A DNA stretch of 23,797 nt from contig JBHPCZ010000046.1 of assembly GCA_042573625.1 (NCBI GenBank), positions 1 through 23,797 on the forward strand, given 5' to 3'. The stretch is from JBHPCZ01 sp042573625. Lineage in GTDB: Bacteria > Desulfobacterota > Desulfobacteria > Desulfobacterales > UBA11574. Positions 6,282 to 13,817 of the stretch are shown one piece after another. Below the pieces are notes generated by a model. That model was not told the origin of the DNA. It saw only the letters and a program-made list of their open reading frames with translations, and made no database searches. The first letter of the stretch is position 1, and each line of letters begins with the position of its first letter. Made by a program: the position numbers and the translations under genes.

Positions 6282-6298
6282 CCCCGGCAAAGCCGGGG
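6282..6298. mobile_element. Subterminal hairpin of the IS200/IS605 remnant
   Basis: CCCCGGC-AAA-GCCGGGG lies about 90 bases upstream of the tnpA start, the position and form expected for the left-end hairpin recognised by IS200/IS605 transposases. The right end of the element is not found. It also lies 17 bases beyond the malic enzyme stop codon and could end that transcript. Confidence 0.5.
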
Positions 6299-6314
6299 GT
6301 TTACCCATGATTAA

Positions 6315-7958
6315 TCACTTCACGTAGTCTTGATAGACCGGCGCGAACATCAGAGATTTGATATGGGTTGACAGGTCATCTGGTTTCGGGTTCGTTGCAA
6401 TGTCTCTTTTATAAGCCACCTCAGCTACGGCGGTCGCGATGTGTGCTGAAATCTCTCTGATTTTTGTTAGCGGCGGATAAATGCATCCGACGTTATAATC
6501 TTCTTCTGATACGAGCTCAACCAACTCTTTTGCAGCGATGAGGAACATCTCATCGGTCACATACCTGGCTCCTGCCGCAATAGCCCCCAACCCTACACCG
6601 GGAAAGACATAAACGTTGTTTCCCTGCCCCGGCACATACCTTTTGCCGTTGAAGGTGACAGGCCCAAAAGGGCTTCCGCTTGCAAAAACAGCACGTCCTT
6701 GGGTCCATTGATACGCTTCTTCTGCCGTACATTCGGATTTGGAGGTCGGATTCGACAGGGCAAACACGATGGGTCTTTCATTGTGCCTTGCCATCGCTTC
6801 CAGTACCGGCCGGGAAAAGGTTCGGGGCTGACCAGAGACGCCGATGATTGCGGTTGGCTTCAACGTTTCAACCGCAGTAAGAAAATCAGGAATGAACTCA
6901 TGATCATGGGCATAGGAACGCTTTTGCCTGGCTAATTTTTTACGGCTTTTTACGACCAGACCTTTGGAATCCATATACCAGCACATGTTCCGGGCTTCTT
7001 TTTGAGATATGCCTTGGTCTGTGACAGCAGAGACGATGAGATCGCCGATTCCAATTCCCGCTTCCCCGGCACCGAGAAACAAAATTTTCTGCTCCTTTAG
7101 ATTTCCTCTTGTCATTCGCATAGCCGAGCAAATTCCCGCCAGCGCGACACTTGCCGTGCCTTGAATATCGTCATTGAAACAGCAAATCCGGTCCCTATAC
7201 TTTGCCAGCAAGCGGAATGCATTGCGGTTGCCGAAATCTTCAAACTGAATCAGAGCCTGGTGAAATGTTTCTCCCACCGCCATGACAAATTCTTCAAGCA
7301 GTTCATCATATTTCTCATCATAAGATCGCGGATTCTGTAACCCCAGATAGAGCGGGTCATTTAATAATTTTTCGTTATTCGTTCCGGCGTCAATGCAGAC
7401 GGGCAGACAGGATAAGGGATGGATGCCGGCACAGGCGGTATAAAGGCAAAGTTTCCCCACGGGGATTCCCATTCCGTCAACACCGAGATCCCCGATCCCG
7501 AGAATTCTTTCGCCGTCAGTGACGACGATAATACGAACATCTTTGTGGGGCCAGTTTTTTAAAATTTTGCGTATCCGTCCCTTGTTATTTGACGAAATAT
7601 AAAGGCCGCGGGTTTTCCTGAAAATATGCGAAAACTCCTGACATGCCTGCCCGACTGTAGGGGTATAGATGATCGGCATCATTTCTTCGAGGTTCTCTTC
7701 AATCACTTTATAAAATAAAGTGATATTGCGATCGTAAAGTGCCATCAGTGTAATATATTTTCCAAGATCGGTAGGTTTTCTGCGGACACTTTCCAAAATC
7801 TTGGCACATTGCTGTTCCATAGTCAGAGTCCGCGGGGGCAAAAGTCCCCGAAGCTTTAGTCCGTCTCGTTCCGCTTCAGTAAAAGCCGTCCCTTTATTCA
7901 AAAACGGATCCTGAATCAGTTTTATGCCGACAGGAATTGTTTTTGGGATGTCAGGCAT
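6315..7958 (-). CDS. maeA: NAD-type malic enzyme
   Basis: This 547-residue protein has the full length of the large (SfcA/MaeA, eukaryote-like) malic enzymes, which convert malate to pyruvate and CO2 with reduction of NAD(P). Visible motifs in order: YTPTVG (98-103), ILGIGDLG (152-159) in the malate site, catalytic Lys169 in GIPVGKL, metal-binding E240-D241 and D264 (QFEDF, FNDDIQGTAS), and the nucleotide-binding FLGAGEAGIGIG (294-305). The usual GNN and GLG motifs near the C-terminus (PGQGNNVYVFPGVGLG) are present. GGAG precedes the ATG. Cofactor preference cannot be decided from these motifs, although NAD is usual for this subgroup. The gene stands alone, with the IS200 remnant behind and the nuclease-like gene 130 bases ahead. 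Confidence 0.93.
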   Translation of the reverse strand: MPDIPKTIPVGIKLIQDPFLNKGTAFTEAERDGLKLRGLLPPRTLTMEQQCAKILESVRRKPTDLGKYITLMALYDRNITLFYKVIEENLEEMMPIIYTPTVGQACQEFSHIFRKTRGLYISSNNKGRIRKILKNWPHKDVRIIVVTDGERILGIGDLGVDGMGIPVGKLCLYTACAGIHPLSCLPVCIDAGTNNEKLLNDPLYLGLQNPRSYDEKYDELLEEFVMAVGETFHQALIQFEDFGNRNAFRLLAKYRDRICCFNDDIQGTASVALAGICSAMRMTRGNLKEQKILFLGAGEAGIGIGDLIVSAVTDQGISQKEARNMCWYMDSKGLVVKSRKKLARQKRSYAHDHEFIPDFLTAVETLKPTAIIGVSGQPRTFSRPVLEAMARHNERPIVFALSNPTSKSECTAEEAYQWTQGRAVFASGSPFGPVTFNGKRYVPGQGNNVYVFPGVGLGAIAAGARYVTDEMFLIAAKELVELVSEEDYNVGCIYPPLTKIREISAHIATAVAEVAYKRDIATNPKPDDLSTHIKSLMFAPVYQDYVK

Positions 7959-8088
7959 TCTTCATACTCCTTTCTGTGACTCCAATTAACCCTGATGTGC
8001 AATGGAATCCTGTAATCATTTTCTTTTCTAACGCTTGACAGTTGATAAAGGTTTCTATTCCGCAGCAGCAAGGCAAGAAGTTTCTAAA

Positions 8089-8883
8089 TCAAAACAATTT
8101 GTCATTCAGGTAATCAATTAAATTCGTGGTGTTTAATTCGACCTTATTCGCTAACTGTAAATTTTGTAGGGAATTTAAAATTTGATCCCAATAAATTACA
8201 TGAATATTTTCGCACAAAGCAACATAATCTTTGATATCTCTCCTGTAACTTCCAATTTGATCGATGATATTTGATGGATTCGACTTGTAATAGTTTAATT
8301 TGTCGATGGAATACGTGTTTGTTTTAAGTGTCAGCAGGGCAAAATAAAACTCTTTTGCCCGCTTTTTTGCAGCCCAGGTGCCCACATCAATGTTTCTTAT
8401 AATCTGATCTCGGTTGGGGTCATGCTTCGTGTTTTTGCTTATATCTGCTTTATATTTTGCTTCGATGAAGATCAGCTTATTTGAAGTTTCGATGGTAAGG
8501 TCTACGTGCATTTCTCCTTCTGGGAAGGACCTTAACATCGGAGGAAAATATTTGTCCCAAAATCTTAGCATCGGGTCTATGAATTGTTCATCTTTATCAA
8601 GTATGATTTGAGGAAATATCTCCGAAAACCATTTTTCAGGATTTAATTTTTCTAATGTCTTGAAGACATTCCACGTCATGGCATCCTCAGAGTTTTCGCT
8701 ACCCAGATAAGAAAGTCCTTTGACAATCCCCCTGCTATAACGCCAATTTCTAGCCTGGCTGGTTATTTTGGGATCATTCGGATCAACGATCAGGTTGTCT
8801 TTAAAATCAACAAAAACTTTTACGCCAATATCTGAGGTTATGAATTTCCGTCCCATTTCATCTTTTTTTATGCCCTCTTCCAT
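8089..8883 (-). CDS. PD-(D/E)XK nuclease-like hypothetical protein
   Basis: With ATG at 8883 (GAGAGG upstream) the protein has 264 residues. The middle part has the look of a restriction-endonuclease fold: Glu122/Glu124, Asp128 in MHVDLTIET, then a hydrophobic strand and I140-E141-A142-K143, i.e. D-x12-E-x-K. A later Q160 in NRDQIIRNIDVG could be the accessory residue. The N-terminal 100 residues and the C-terminal helical part (IDQIGSYRRDIKDY, LIDYLNDKLF) match nothing I know. No methyltransferase or specificity subunit lies nearby, so an orphan nuclease, a defence gene fragment or a non-catalytic relative are all possible. The frame stays open upstream to 9072 but without a ribosome site. 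The gene looks more AT-rich than maeA beside it, which may indicate transfer. Confidence 0.6.
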   Translation of the reverse strand: MEEGIKKDEMGRKFITSDIGVKVFVDFKDNLIVDPNDPKITSQARNWRYSRGIVKGLSYLGSENSEDAMTWNVFKTLEKLNPEKWFSEIFPQIILDKDEQFIDPMLRFWDKYFPPMLRSFPEGEMHVDLTIETSNKLIFIEAKYKADISKNTKHDPNRDQIIRNIDVGTWAAKKRAKEFYFALLTLKTNTYSIDKLNYYKSNPSNIIDQIGSYRRDIKDYVALCENIHVIYWDQILNSLQNLQLANKVELNTTNLIDYLNDKLF

Positions 8884-9219
8884 GATTGACAAACCTCTCT
8901 TATCTGTTTTGCTTTGAATTGTTATCTTTTTATGATTACCCAAACCTAACGATTTCGTTGATTTTTTCTGCATATGGTGCAGATCTGACTGATAAAATAT
9001 CCATTCTATAAACTTTTTCGGGGTTTTCCAATTCCGATAATGGCGGTTTTGGCTGGTTATTGCTAATTGCACACCCAGACTGGTGAGAACTTATCAACTT
9101 GTGTACGTCCCCGATCTCCCCATAATTAAGATGCGACCTTGTTGTCTTTGTACATAATGAACCATAAGTTACTTATTTGCAAATAGACGTCCTTCAAAAC
9201 CTAAAAACGCATAATTTCA
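8884..9219. other. Upstream region of the nuclease-like gene
   Basis: An open continuation of the nuclease frame covers the first 190 bases but lacks coding character. A short-form repeat is at 9122-9152, followed by the 20-base sequence (9205-9224) shared with the IS200 junction. Confidence 0.4.
9122..9152 (+). repeat. Dispersed repeat, short form
   Basis: ATAATTAAGATGCGACCTTG followed by TTGTCTTT; it is the closest match to the copy at 2471-2501. It marks the left side of the region containing repeat copy B. Confidence 0.55.
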
Positions 9220-9568
9220 TGGGCGTCTCGATGTCCTCCACAGATCCAAGGCGTCAAGGGTGGGCATCGACTGTCTTCGACCCTGAGCTCAGACCGAAGG
9301 GAGCTCAGCCGAAGTCAAGCCGTAGTTAGCTACTGCGAACCCTTGACAACGCAGACGCCGCAGGAGTCATACCGGAGACGCCGTAGGAGTCATGCCGAAG
9401 GCAATGGGGTGTCATCGGCTTTCCCGAAGGGTAAACAAAATGGGATTTTATTAACATTTTATATCTCATTTATAGAAGCGTTATAAAAATGCATTTGAAC
9501 TTGCAAATTGGTTGGCAAATTAAACACATAAAATAGTCTTCCCGTTTTATTTACGCTCATTTAGGGTT
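9220..9568. repeat. Roughly 300-bp dispersed repeat, copy B
   Basis: This copy is homologous to 2781-3097. It is longer because of two local duplications: GAGCTCAG-CCGAAG occurs twice (about 9287-9316), and a GACGCCG-AGGAGTCAT unit occurs twice (about 9353-9393). The end TTTACGCTCATTTAGGGTT is shared with copy A and lies about 30 bases before the toxin gene, so its promoter probably lies in or just after the repeat. Confidence 0.7.
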
Positions 9569-9596
9569 TGACTTTAACGGTCATCTGCCATAATGG

Positions 9597-10022
9597 ATGG
9601 GCCGGAAGCACGGTGTAGAGGATACCAAACAATTGGAAAGAGAATGGCACATACTGTTTTGTGATGAGCAGATGGCCGGTTGTCCGGTAACGGAATTCAT
9701 CGAAGCTTGTCGACCCAAACATCAGGTCAAGATCCTTCGGTTTTTATCGCTATTAGAAGAACAAGGTCCAATATTGCCACGGCCCTATGCCGATCTTTTA
9801 TACGACGGCATCCACGAGCTTCGCGTCAAGCTTTCCGGTGACCAAATCCGGATTCTGTACTTCTTCTGTTATCAGAAATTTATTGTTCTTTATTATGCCT
9901 TTGTTAAAACGTCCGACCGGGTGCCGGATAAATTCATCCGCAAGGTCATCGCTTACAGGGATGATTTTTTAGAGCAGGCCTCTCCGGATCAACTGGAGGA
10001 GATTGTCGGTGCTGACATTTAG
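9597..10022 (+). CDS. RelE/HigB-like toxin (phage Gp49-like family)
   Basis: The protein of up to 141 residues resembles the phage-derived Gp49-like/HigB (DUF891) branch of RelE toxins. Supporting features are VTEFIEAC at the start of the fold, GPILPRPYADLLYDGIHELRV, GDQIRILYFF, and F-V-K-T-SDRVPDKFIRKVIAYRDDF. RelE-fold toxins are mRNA interferases that usually act on the ribosome. The typical family start corresponds to about residue 13 (LEREWHILFCDE), where a TTG preceded by GAGG is an alternative start; the ATG at 9597 has no good ribosome site. The antitoxin gene overlaps its 3' end by 14 bases, giving the toxin-first order known for higBA. Confidence 0.75.
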   Translation: MGRKHGVEDTKQLEREWHILFCDEQMAGCPVTEFIEACRPKHQVKILRFLSLLEEQGPILPRPYADLLYDGIHELRVKLSGDQIRILYFFCYQKFIVLYYAFVKTSDRVPDKFIRKVIAYRDDFLEQASPDQLEEIVGADI

Positions 10023-10290
10023 ATCGCTAATAAACTCAAAACTTTGTGATGAAGAATTCAAGTGCCTTTTCGACCAGGAATGCAACGTATGCAACTTTAC
10101 GGTCCGCATTATCGAGAAGATACACCTGGAAAAGATTTCCCCTGACGAATTGGCAAACAAACTCGGGATCGAAAAACAGGAAATTCAAGAACTGGAGGAT
10201 GCGGAACATTGCAACCCGCACCTGGTCATCCGCCTCTGCAATTACCTGTCCCTTGAGACCCCTTCCGACTGCCCCAAAATGAATTCTTAA
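10009..10290 (+). CDS. HigA-like HTH antitoxin
   Basis: The start is taken as GTG at 10009 because GGAGG lies 9 bases upstream inside the toxin gene; TTG at 10003 is the alternative. The 93-residue product has an N-terminal part with a CNVC pair and a C-terminal Xre-type helix-turn-helix: ISPDELANKLGIEKQEIQEL, then LVIRLCNYLSL. In HigBA modules the HTH protein neutralises the toxin and represses the operon. The 14-bp overlap with the toxin gene indicates translational coupling. The HTH is short and the loop EDAEHCNPH departs from the standard Xre core, so DNA binding is likely but not certain. Confidence 0.7.
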   Translation: MLTFRSLINSKLCDEEFKCLFDQECNVCNFTVRIIEKIHLEKISPDELANKLGIEKQEIQELEDAEHCNPHLVIRLCNYLSLETPSDCPKMNS

Positions 10291-10676
10291 TCCTCTGTGA
10301 ATGGCAAATACATCGGATGCATCATTTTTCTATATTCCCTTATCTGCGGAATTAGTTTTTCCGGTGCCATTGAAGGTTGCCCTGGGCCGGCCAGAAGTCG
10401 GCTTTGTCCGGAGCGAAAAAAGGGCGATCGGTCAACGTCAGGATGTGTCCGGGATGATCCGCTTTTCAAGCGGCATAGCCGCATTTTATAGAATCGCCGG
10501 ACGATTGTATTATTGATCAAGCACCGTTGGAATCCTGTTTCAACAACACTACTAAAGAGGTTTGAAAAATTATTTGCTTATTTATGTCCCCTAAATCACA
10601 AACCGGAAGTACAAAAATGCATGCCACTTACAGCAATCGCAAGTCATTTTATAGCCGTTGAAAGCATATTAATTAA
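10291..10676. other. Intergenic region after the toxin-antitoxin pair
   Basis: Contains the right-hand shared block (10387-10458) and then about 200 bases with no visible gene. The last part should hold the thiI promoter; no clear riboswitch structure was recognised. Confidence 0.4.
10387..10458 (-). repeat. Right-hand shared block, copy B
   Basis: Homologous to 3354-3425. The minus-strand frame reads GHILTLTDRPFFAPDKA, then DFWPAQGN, and stops at TAA shortly after; upstream it is closed by TGA within four codons of the conserved part. It is therefore a fragment, not a gene. Confidence 0.6.
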
Positions 10677-11954
10677 ATGATTTATAACTGCATTTTGATC
10701 AGATATACTGGTGAATTCGGGGTAAAGTCCACCCAGTCGCAGGAGTATATCGAAGATCTTATTCATAATAACATCAAGCGGGATTTAAAGGCCTCAGAAA
10801 AGCCGGATCTTCTCGACCGCATCCGGTTTATTACTCGTCAAGGTCGTCTTTATATCTATTTTGAAAAGCAACAAGACACGGATATCGATTTATTAATGGC
10901 AGTTGTCGGACGAACATTTGGGATCTCTTCCATTTCACCCTGTTTTCGCACCTCGGTTCGCGATAAAACCGCTGTTGTCTCGGTGGCGGCCAAGCTGATG
11001 GTGGCACACGGAATCGGCCCCGGCAGTTTCAAAATCGCAGTGCGCGCAATAAAGAATCCGAAATTAGATATTCCCTCTCTAAAACAAGACATCACCGGCT
11101 TATGTAGTAAGATAGCGCTAAACAACGGGTCGCAAAAAGGATTTTCAAGGCCTCGTTTCAAAAAAGGGCCAAAATGGAAAATGGGCCCTTGGGGCGGCGA
11201 AACTGAGAGCAAGCCGGAGATAGAGGTTTATAAGGATCACGCTTTCATCTCGGCAGAGCGGATTAAATCCCCCGGAGGCTTTCCGCTGGGTTTGGAAAAG
11301 CAACTGGTCGCGCTGGTTAGCGGTGGTTTGGATTCGCCGGCCGCGGCCTGGCTGGCAATGCGGCGCGGCGCTGTTCCGGTTTTTGTTGTCATGGATCCTG
11401 ATAATGACAGCAAGGGCTCCAAGGCAAATGCCTCTGCTGTAAGAGAAAAAGCGCTGGAAAACATAAAGGTTTTGGTTGAATATACAAAAGGGGCCCTAAA
11501 AGCGCCGATCGTCTATGTCGCTTCATATCAATCTGTGCTGGATGCGTTTATTCAACACGGGTCCAAAAAAGGCATCACTTGTCTGCTTTGCAAGCGTTTT
11601 ATGTATCGAGTGGCCGAACAGATCTGCTTTCTTCATGACTGCCAAGGTATCGTGACCGGGGAAATACTCGGCGAACAGGCCAGCCAAACAGCCAAGAACC
11701 TCAGAGTGCTCGACAGTGCCGTAATGATGCCGGTGTATCGACCCCTCTTCGGGTTTGATAAGGATGAAGTCGTCACCCTGGCCAGCCGCATCGGAACGAT
11801 GCCCATCGCTACCATCGCATCAGATCCATGCAGAGGGGCGCCAGACCGCCCCACCATTCGCGGGGAAGTGTTGGAAGTTGAAAAGGCAGAAGAGAAAATT
11901 GACATAACAACATATCTTGAACAATGTTTGAGCAGCCTAGAAAAGGTATTGTGA
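10677..11954 (+). CDS. thiI: tRNA 4-thiouridine synthase ThiI (no rhodanese domain)
   Basis: This 425-residue protein has the ThiI layout: N-terminal ferredoxin-like part (1-75), THUMP domain (about 80-185, ending before the FPLG motif) and the PP-loop domain with LVSGGLDSPAAAWLAMRRG (213-231). ThiI adenylates uridine 8 of tRNA and transfers sulfur to it; in some bacteria it also serves thiamine thiazole synthesis. C302-x2-C305 (TCLLCKRFM) and C385 (SDPCRGAP) are the candidate sulfur-handling cysteines. The C-terminal rhodanese domain of the E. coli enzyme is absent, as in archaeal and many other bacterial forms, so a different sulfur route is needed. The ribosome site is weak. No thi genes or cysteine desulfurase lie alongside. 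Confidence 0.92.
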   Translation: MIYNCILIRYTGEFGVKSTQSQEYIEDLIHNNIKRDLKASEKPDLLDRIRFITRQGRLYIYFEKQQDTDIDLLMAVVGRTFGISSISPCFRTSVRDKTAVVSVAAKLMVAHGIGPGSFKIAVRAIKNPKLDIPSLKQDITGLCSKIALNNGSQKGFSRPRFKKGPKWKMGPWGGETESKPEIEVYKDHAFISAERIKSPGGFPLGLEKQLVALVSGGLDSPAAAWLAMRRGAVPVFVVMDPDNDSKGSKANASAVREKALENIKVLVEYTKGALKAPIVYVASYQSVLDAFIQHGSKKGITCLLCKRFMYRVAEQICFLHDCQGIVTGEILGEQASQTAKNLRVLDSAVMMPVYRPLFGFDKDEVVTLASRIGTMPIATIASDPCRGAPDRPTIRGEVLEVEKAEEKIDITTYLEQCLSSLEKVL

Positions 11955-12000
11955 TAATCTTGCACACAACCTTTTAAAGCGCATTGGCTTATTTGAAGAA

Positions 12001-12020
12001 CCCTGCAGCAAGCTGCAGGG
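12001..12020. repeat. CCCTGCAG hairpin repeat, copy 2
   Basis: Identical over 20 bases to 5619-5638 (8-bp arms, CAAG loop, followed by GGAA). It lies between the convergent thiI and epimerase-like genes, where it could reduce read-through. Confidence 0.6.
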
Positions 12021-12087
12021 AATGCGCTCGCTATGCAGTTCAAACAGGGGGGCAAGACGGTTAAGGACGTCCCCGAAGTAGAGACTT

Positions 12088-13176
12088 TCATTGGGTTCTC
12101 ACGCTGTCTATATCCATATTGATACCGATACCTTTCTCATTGATTATCCGGATGACCCCTTCGGAATAGTATTGACCCACGTTAGTGAAATCCCTTACTC
12201 TCATGAAGGGGCCGCAACCGAATTCGAAATATTGAACATTAGAGTTGGAGCAGGCGAAGTGTATTCCTGCAGCGGTATTCAGCCCTCCGGTCACCGCGTC
12301 GCCAAGCTGACAGGGTACCCCTCCCGCACTGCATATTGAGGATATCTGAACAGCGGGGGTTATTCCTCCACATTTCTCGAGCTTGATATTGACACAGTCA
12401 ACTGCCCGTTTTGAAACGAGTTCGAGTACCTTTTCCGGAGAGTAGGCCGATTCATCAGCCATTATCTTTACACCCGCTTTTTCCCTTATTTCCTTCAATC
12501 CATCGATATCATCCTTCTCAACCGGTTGTTCACAAAACAGAATGCCGTACGGTTTCAGTTCCCGAAGTATATCGATGGCCTCACCCACTTGCCATCCCTG
12601 ATTGGCATCGATGTTGATGTCAACATCCTTCCCAACAACTTCACGGACGGTTCTCACCGTCTCAATATCCTGGTCCCTGTTTACACCGACCTTCAGCTTT
12701 ATTCTATAAATCCCTTCGGAAATAATATCGTAAGCTTCCTCCTTCATGACTTCGGGTATGTCCAGCGAAACCGACCTTGCGACAGGCAGTTTTGTCCTGA
12801 CAGCACCGCCAAGGAACCGGTATAATGGTACACCCATACTTCTACTCATGATATCGTAAACGGCCATGTCAACAGGCGCCTTCGCCGCATGGTGTCCAGG
12901 GAACTCATCCAGAATTGAAGATATATTACCAATTGATATTTGCTCACCCTTCAGATTCGGAAACAGTTCATTGTTGAGGAATGAAAGGCATTCTTTCCTT
13001 GTCTCGCCTGTAATTCTTGTCCTGGGAGCACCTTCACCGTATCCTGTGTTTCCCTTCTCGTCGGTTATCTTCACAATGATATCCCTAGAGAAATCAAGGT
13101 TTACCCCACCGGACACCCTCAACGGCGCCTTGATCGGAATGTCTATGGAGATGGCTTCAGCTTCAATTATTTTCAT
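12088..13176 (-). CDS. Enolase-superfamily epimerase/cycloisomerase-like enzyme
   Basis: This 362-residue protein belongs to the muconate-lactonising/dipeptide-epimerase branch of the enolase superfamily. The capping domain is residues 1-125. The barrel carries K160-L-K162, metal ligands D190 (NIDANQGW), E216 (CEQPV) and D241 (ADES), and K265 (IKLEKCGG), the pair of lysines needed for 1,1-proton transfer. Dipeptide epimerases carry a D-x-D at the end of the eighth strand that holds the substrate amino group. Here the matching place reads FEFGCGPF, so E-x-G replaces it. The L-Ala-D/L-Glu epimerase annotation is therefore doubtful, and another racemase or cycloisomerase substrate is possible. 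It is 33 bases downstream of yheU and has almost no ribosome site. Confidence 0.85.
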   Translation of the reverse strand: MKIIEAEAISIDIPIKAPLRVSGGVNLDFSRDIIVKITDEKGNTGYGEGAPRTRITGETRKECLSFLNNELFPNLKGEQISIGNISSILDEFPGHHAAKAPVDMAVYDIMSRSMGVPLYRFLGGAVRTKLPVARSVSLDIPEVMKEEAYDIISEGIYRIKLKVGVNRDQDIETVRTVREVVGKDVDINIDANQGWQVGEAIDILRELKPYGILFCEQPVEKDDIDGLKEIREKAGVKIMADESAYSPEKVLELVSKRAVDCVNIKLEKCGGITPAVQISSICSAGGVPCQLGDAVTGGLNTAAGIHFACSNSNVQYFEFGCGPFMRVRDFTNVGQYYSEGVIRIINEKGIGINMDIDSVRTQ

Positions 13177-13209
13177 GAAAATTAATATCCGGCCCCGATG
13201 TCTTTATTT

Positions 13210-13449
13210 CTATTTCAACCCCTTTAATTGTGACTTTTCCAGATCATCTTTTGCAACAATATTAATGGTCTGGCCACTCTGATCATATACAATAACCGCA
13301 TCACCTTTTTTTAACTGACTTTTAACCATCGCTACATCTTGTTCAAGCGACTTCTTCGAATATCCGGTATCGGTACCATCCCGGGTAACAAATTCCTCTA
13401 TAAGCCCTTCCAGCGCCTCCGGGCTTAATTTGTCGTAGGAGATTATCAT
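13210..13449 (-). CDS. yheU: YheU family (UPF0270) protein
   Basis: The 79-residue protein matches the YheU family from end to end: MIISYDKLSPEALEGLIEEF, then VTRDGTDTGYSKKSLEQDVA, VKSQLKKGDAVIVYD, INIV. Members are small, compact helical proteins of unknown function. The C-terminus is several residues longer than in the E. coli protein. It precedes the epimerase-like gene by 33 bases on the same strand, so the two may share a transcript, although no functional link is known. Confidence 0.85.
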   Translation of the reverse strand: MIISYDKLSPEALEGLIEEFVTRDGTDTGYSKKSLEQDVAMVKSQLKKGDAVIVYDQSGQTINIVAKDDLEKSQLKGLK

Positions 13450-13539
13450 GGTTTATTAATCCTCGGAAGGCTCATTTGAATGTAAAAAAACGTTTGTCTA
13501 TATTTTCCGGATGGGCACTATCCCGAATAATGCATAAAA

Positions 13540-13606
13540 AAATAGCAAAACCTCCTTTAATGTGTTATATATCAATTGGTTAAAAGATAAAAAAGGAGGT
13601 TTTGCT
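13540..13606 (+). promoter_or_regulatory. Inverted repeat that buries the ribosome site of the IS1380 transposase
   Basis: AGCAAAACCTCCTTT (about 13545-13559) pairs exactly with AAAGGAGGTTTTGCT (13592-13606). The right arm contains the AAGGAGG ribosome site and ends one base before the GTG start. In RNA the stem would hide the ribosome site, as in transposons that block translation from outside transcripts. Confidence 0.6.
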
Positions 13607-13768
13607 GTGACAGTTTGTACCATATCCAATGTGGAATATACAAGATTTAAAAGGCGTAAAGTTGAAGCCGAATTTACAGGTGGCGATATCACATCCGATG
13701 GCGGGGTCATGCTTTTAAGAGAAGTTGACAAAAAAATAAACCTTACTGGCAAGGGGCAAATCGCTTAA
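13607..13768 (+). pseudogene. N-terminal fragment of an IS1380-family transposase
   Basis: GTG at 13607 follows AAGGAGG at the right distance. The 53-residue product contains KVEAEFTGGDITSDGGVMLL and REVDKKINLT, the N-terminal signature of IS1380-type transposases (usually over 400 residues). After INLT the similarity ends and a stop follows, so more than 85 percent of the gene, including the DDE catalytic core, is gone. No right end of the element was found before the Nudix gene. It is a dead remnant. Confidence 0.7.
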
Positions 13769-13817
13769 CACAAGGCGCAAAGCTTAAAAATGTATTTCAC
13801 AATTTTTCTGAGAAACC

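Noticed and set aside
9353..9393. Tandem GACGCCG-AGGAGTCAT units as a possible CRISPR or VNTR
   Set aside because: Only two imperfect units without spacers; a local duplication inside repeat copy B.
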